From: Acidobacteriota bacterium
Lineage (GTDB): Bacteria; Acidobacteriota; Blastocatellia; Pyrinomonadales; Pyrinomonadaceae
Assembly (NCBI GenBank): GCA_020853255.1
Contig: JADYZI010000095.1
Span: 1 to 23,891 of the forward strand
DNA: 23,891 nucleotides
Direction of reading: 5' to 3'
This document shows, in pieces, positions 22,131-23,891 of this stretch. The notes beneath the pieces are model-generated. The model worked only from the letters and a program-made list of their open reading frames with translations. It searched no databases and was not told the DNA's origin. The stretch's first letter is position 1; every line of letters begins with the position of its first letter. The position numbers were made by a program, and so were the translations under genes.

Positions 22131-22664
22131 ATGCCTAGCGGTAAAACTCACGACGCTATAACTTTTTTACTTACGGTTCCCGCATTTGCGGTTGGTTATT
22201 CCGTGACCGCGGACCTGACAGTTGCGGTGGCTTGTGCATTATCGTTTGCGTTCGGGGGCCTGATGTTTGGCCCCGACCTCGACACTATTTCGAAGCAATA
22301 TTCCAGATGGGGACCCGTCCGGATGATCTGGTTTCCGTACCGGGCGGCATTTAAGCACAGGTCCAGGTGGTCGCACGGATTGACCTTCGGAACACTTTTT
22401 CGCGTTATCTATTTTATGGGCGTGACGAGTGTAGTTGTTTACCTGGCCCTCGCTGCACGAGCCTCGTTTGCCGGCGGCAAGTCACCTGATCTGTCGGCCT
22501 TTGCCCAGGCCTGGAGCCAGATCGGCGAGCTTGTTCGAGGCGGACTTGGCGAGCATTTCGTGGCCGCTGCTTTCGCGGGCATGTGGGCGGGAGCAGCGAG
22601 CCATACCTTCACCGATATGGCCGGGACATATATCAAAACAGGGCGAATAACTGAGTTCCTTTAG
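22131..22664 (+). CDS. DUF2227 putative metal-binding membrane protein
   Basis: The 177-aa product starts MPSGKTHDAITFLLTVPAFA, which places the metal-ligand-like H-D close to the N-terminus as in DUF2227. GGLMFGPDLDTISKQYSRWG, then FPYRAAFKHRSRWSHGLTFG, and ASHTFTDMAGTYIK supply the conserved Asp/His set (PDLD, KHRSRWSHG, SHTFTD). The layout is related to membrane-bound hydrolases such as YdjM. Three or four hydrophobic segments suggest an integral membrane protein. The frame is open upstream to 22053, but the conserved family start is the ATG at 22131. It is convergent with the gene at 22695. Confidence 0.88.
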   Translation: MPSGKTHDAITFLLTVPAFAVGYSVTADLTVAVACALSFAFGGLMFGPDLDTISKQYSRWGPVRMIWFPYRAAFKHRSRWSHGLTFGTLFRVIYFMGVTSVVVYLALAARASFAGGKSPDLSAFAQAWSQIGELVRGGLGEHFVAAAFAGMWAGAASHTFTDMAGTYIKTGRITEFL

Positions 22665-22694
22665 CTGCCGCCGACCAACGCTTCATCGGCGCGG

Positions 22695-23891
22695 TTACTT
22701 GCCGGTCCTTGCTTGTGACAATCGAGCTGCCTGGCGGCGGACGGCGTCGGAAACATTCTTGTTCTTCGAAAGCCCGGTGAGATCACGAAGCTGCAGCCGG
22801 GACAGAATGTTCATTACATTTGCGATCGGCGTGCGCGGGTTGCGGGCGAGGTTGTGGACGATCGCATAGCTGCGTGCCCACTGCCGGTCGTTGGCGATCA
22901 TGCGCAGAATGTCCTCGGGGATCGAGCGCATTGCCGAGATCTTTTCCATCTCCTGTTCCGTGATACGCGGGTTCTGGACGACGGCCGAGGCGACGATGCG
23001 GTTCGGGTCGCGGATGAGAATATTGCGGGCCTCGCGGTCGCCCTTCATCGCCAGCTTGACGCGGTCCTTCATTCCCATCTGCATCACGCGGTTCAGTACC
23101 GAAAGCCGTTCGCTGCCGACCTCGCCGTCTTCGAAACGGAACTCGCCGAGGATCTTATCGACCACGGCCTGCCGCTGTTCGGCGGATTCTTCGTATATCT
23201 CTTCGATGTATTCCAGGCCGAGCCATGAATCATCGGTTTCGCTGTCCGGCACCTCGATCATGCTGGCAAGGAACAACGCATCATCGATGTTCATGCCCGC
23301 GGCATCAAGGTCCTGGCCGAACTCTGATTGTTCGATGAATTCGGCGGCCGCTTCCTTGCCCTGAGCACGCAGTTCGTTCGCGATCTGCTGGGCACCGCGT
23401 TCTTTTTCAAAGAATTCGCGCTTTGTTTCGGATGCCCGGCGTTCGGCTTCGGACGGGCTGGCAGGGTTGGCGATTATCGCCTCGATCAAGGCCGGCGTTT
23501 GGATCAGAAGCTGCTGGTTGAGCGCCAGGCGTTCGAGCATCTCGCCATTGTTTGAAGTGCGGGCGAAACGGACGAATGTGTCGGCAGTTGTTTTTTCATT
23601 GGTGATGATCGCTTCATACACACTTGTCGGCAATCCCGTCTGCTGCGCGAAATGGTCGAGAACGGCGGATGCGATATCCGCAGTGCGAAGCGAGCCTTCG
23701 AGTGTCGATGGGTCCTGTTCCGAAAGCGTGGCCCGAGCGTTCGTCGAAAGTTCGCCGTCATCCGACCGGGCAAGTCTTACCAACACTTCAAGCAGGTCTG
23801 TAGGCGGAAGCGGGAGCACACCGCGTGATGCGGCGACCACCGCGGGACGCGGTGCAGTGCCTTCAACGATGGCCCTGACGACTGGATTTAA
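22695..23891 (-). CDS. Helical-repeat protein, N-terminus beyond window
   Basis: The frame is open from the stop at 22695 to the right edge (398 codons), and the 17 codons past the internal GTG at 23840 read LNPVVRAIVEGTAPRPA, which looks like true protein, so the start lies outside the window. The product is almost entirely alpha-helical, with HEAT-like repetition (VYEAIITNEKTTADTFVRFA, ERLALNQQLLIQTPALIEAI, ARNILIRDPNRIVASAVVQN, then PRITEQEMEKISAMRSI). A charged middle section (about 140-220) is rich in Glu. There is no signal peptide in the visible part. It resembles DUF2336-like or leucine-rich HEAT proteins; I do not assign a function. Confidence 0.75.
   Translation of the reverse strand, partial: LNPVVRAIVEGTAPRPAVVAASRGVLPLPPTDLLEVLVRLARSDDGELSTNARATLSEQDPSTLEGSLRTADIASAVLDHFAQQTGLPTSVYEAIITNEKTTADTFVRFARTSNNGEMLERLALNQQLLIQTPALIEAIIANPASPSEAERRASETKREFFEKERGAQQIANELRAQGKEAAAEFIEQSEFGQDLDAAGMNIDDALFLASMIEVPDSETDDSWLGLEYIEEIYEESAEQRQAVVDKILGEFRFEDGEVGSERLSVLNRVMQMGMKDRVKLAMKGDREARNILIRDPNRIVASAVVQNPRITEQEMEKISAMRSIPEDILRMIANDRQWARSYAIVHNLARNPRTPIANVMNILSRLQLRDLTGLSKNKNVSDAVRRQAARLSQARTGK

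Noticed and set aside
1..23891. tRNA, rRNA, riboswitch or insertion sequence
   Set aside because: No cloverleaf, conserved rRNA stretch, known riboswitch core or transposase frame was recognised on either strand.

Overview
The window looks like a chromosomal segment of a free-living Gram-negative-type bacterium with many exported and lipid-anchored proteins, TPR proteins and an Asn/Ala-rich secreted protein. It carries two genes of the futalosine route to menaquinone: mqnE (aminofutalosine synthase) and a UbiA-type prenyltransferase of the mqnP kind. This gene mix fits Acidobacteriota (Blastocatellia/Pyrinomonadales-like). That placement is inference from gene content only, since there is no rRNA or tRNA gene in the window.

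Layout. 1-850: the 5' part of a TPR gene running off the left edge and a tiny frameshifted gene. 850-3940: a dihydrofolate-reductase-like (RibD C-terminal family) gene, two plus-strand exported-protein genes, and a polysaccharide deacetylase. Two extra fragments of the first 17-21 codons of the reductase gene bracket the deacetylase. 3951-4140: a 190-bp non-coding element built of nested inverted repeats. 4204-6929: a TPR protein and a histidine phosphatase. 7181-19588: an unbroken minus-strand run of about 12.4 kb. It starts with a kinase-helicase plus PLD-nuclease pair matching the type I Mokosh anti-phage system, continues into mqnE, then into a chain of small accessory genes. 19697 to the end: DUF72 protein, a frameshifted membrane protein, the prenyltransferase, a DUF2227 protein, and the 3' portion of a large helical-repeat protein gene running off the right edge.

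The most striking feature is the stretch downstream of mqnE (7939-13572). The 3' end of mqnE is present seven times in the same orientation: once in the intact gene and six times as partial copies 110-225 bp long. Each copy ends at its own stop codon. Between consecutive copies sit one or two accessory genes: DUF4258 + YgiT-like antitoxin; Uma2 nuclease; an immunity-like protein; hicB + broken hicA; hicA + hicB; SUKH protein + exported amidase. After the last copy comes an NTR/TonB-C fusion protein. Cargo genes begin within a few bases of the preceding copy's stop, three times by direct overlap (ATGA, ATGA, TTGA), and the next copy usually begins at or just past the cargo stop. All seven copies keep open the final 31-35 codons (MTKxE...DTVYNRV...stop), although their nucleotide sequences differ and parts upstream are frameshifted or missing. 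This reads as a cassette array delimited by mqnE tails, similar in logic to an integron or to islands that repeatedly target a gene's 3' end, but with no recombinase, attC site or transposase visible here.

The reductase locus shows the mirror image: fragments of the gene's 5' end delimit an inserted gene. Together with Mokosh and the toxin-antitoxin cargo, the mqnE locus looks like a defence/accessory hotspot wrapped around a probably essential menaquinone gene.
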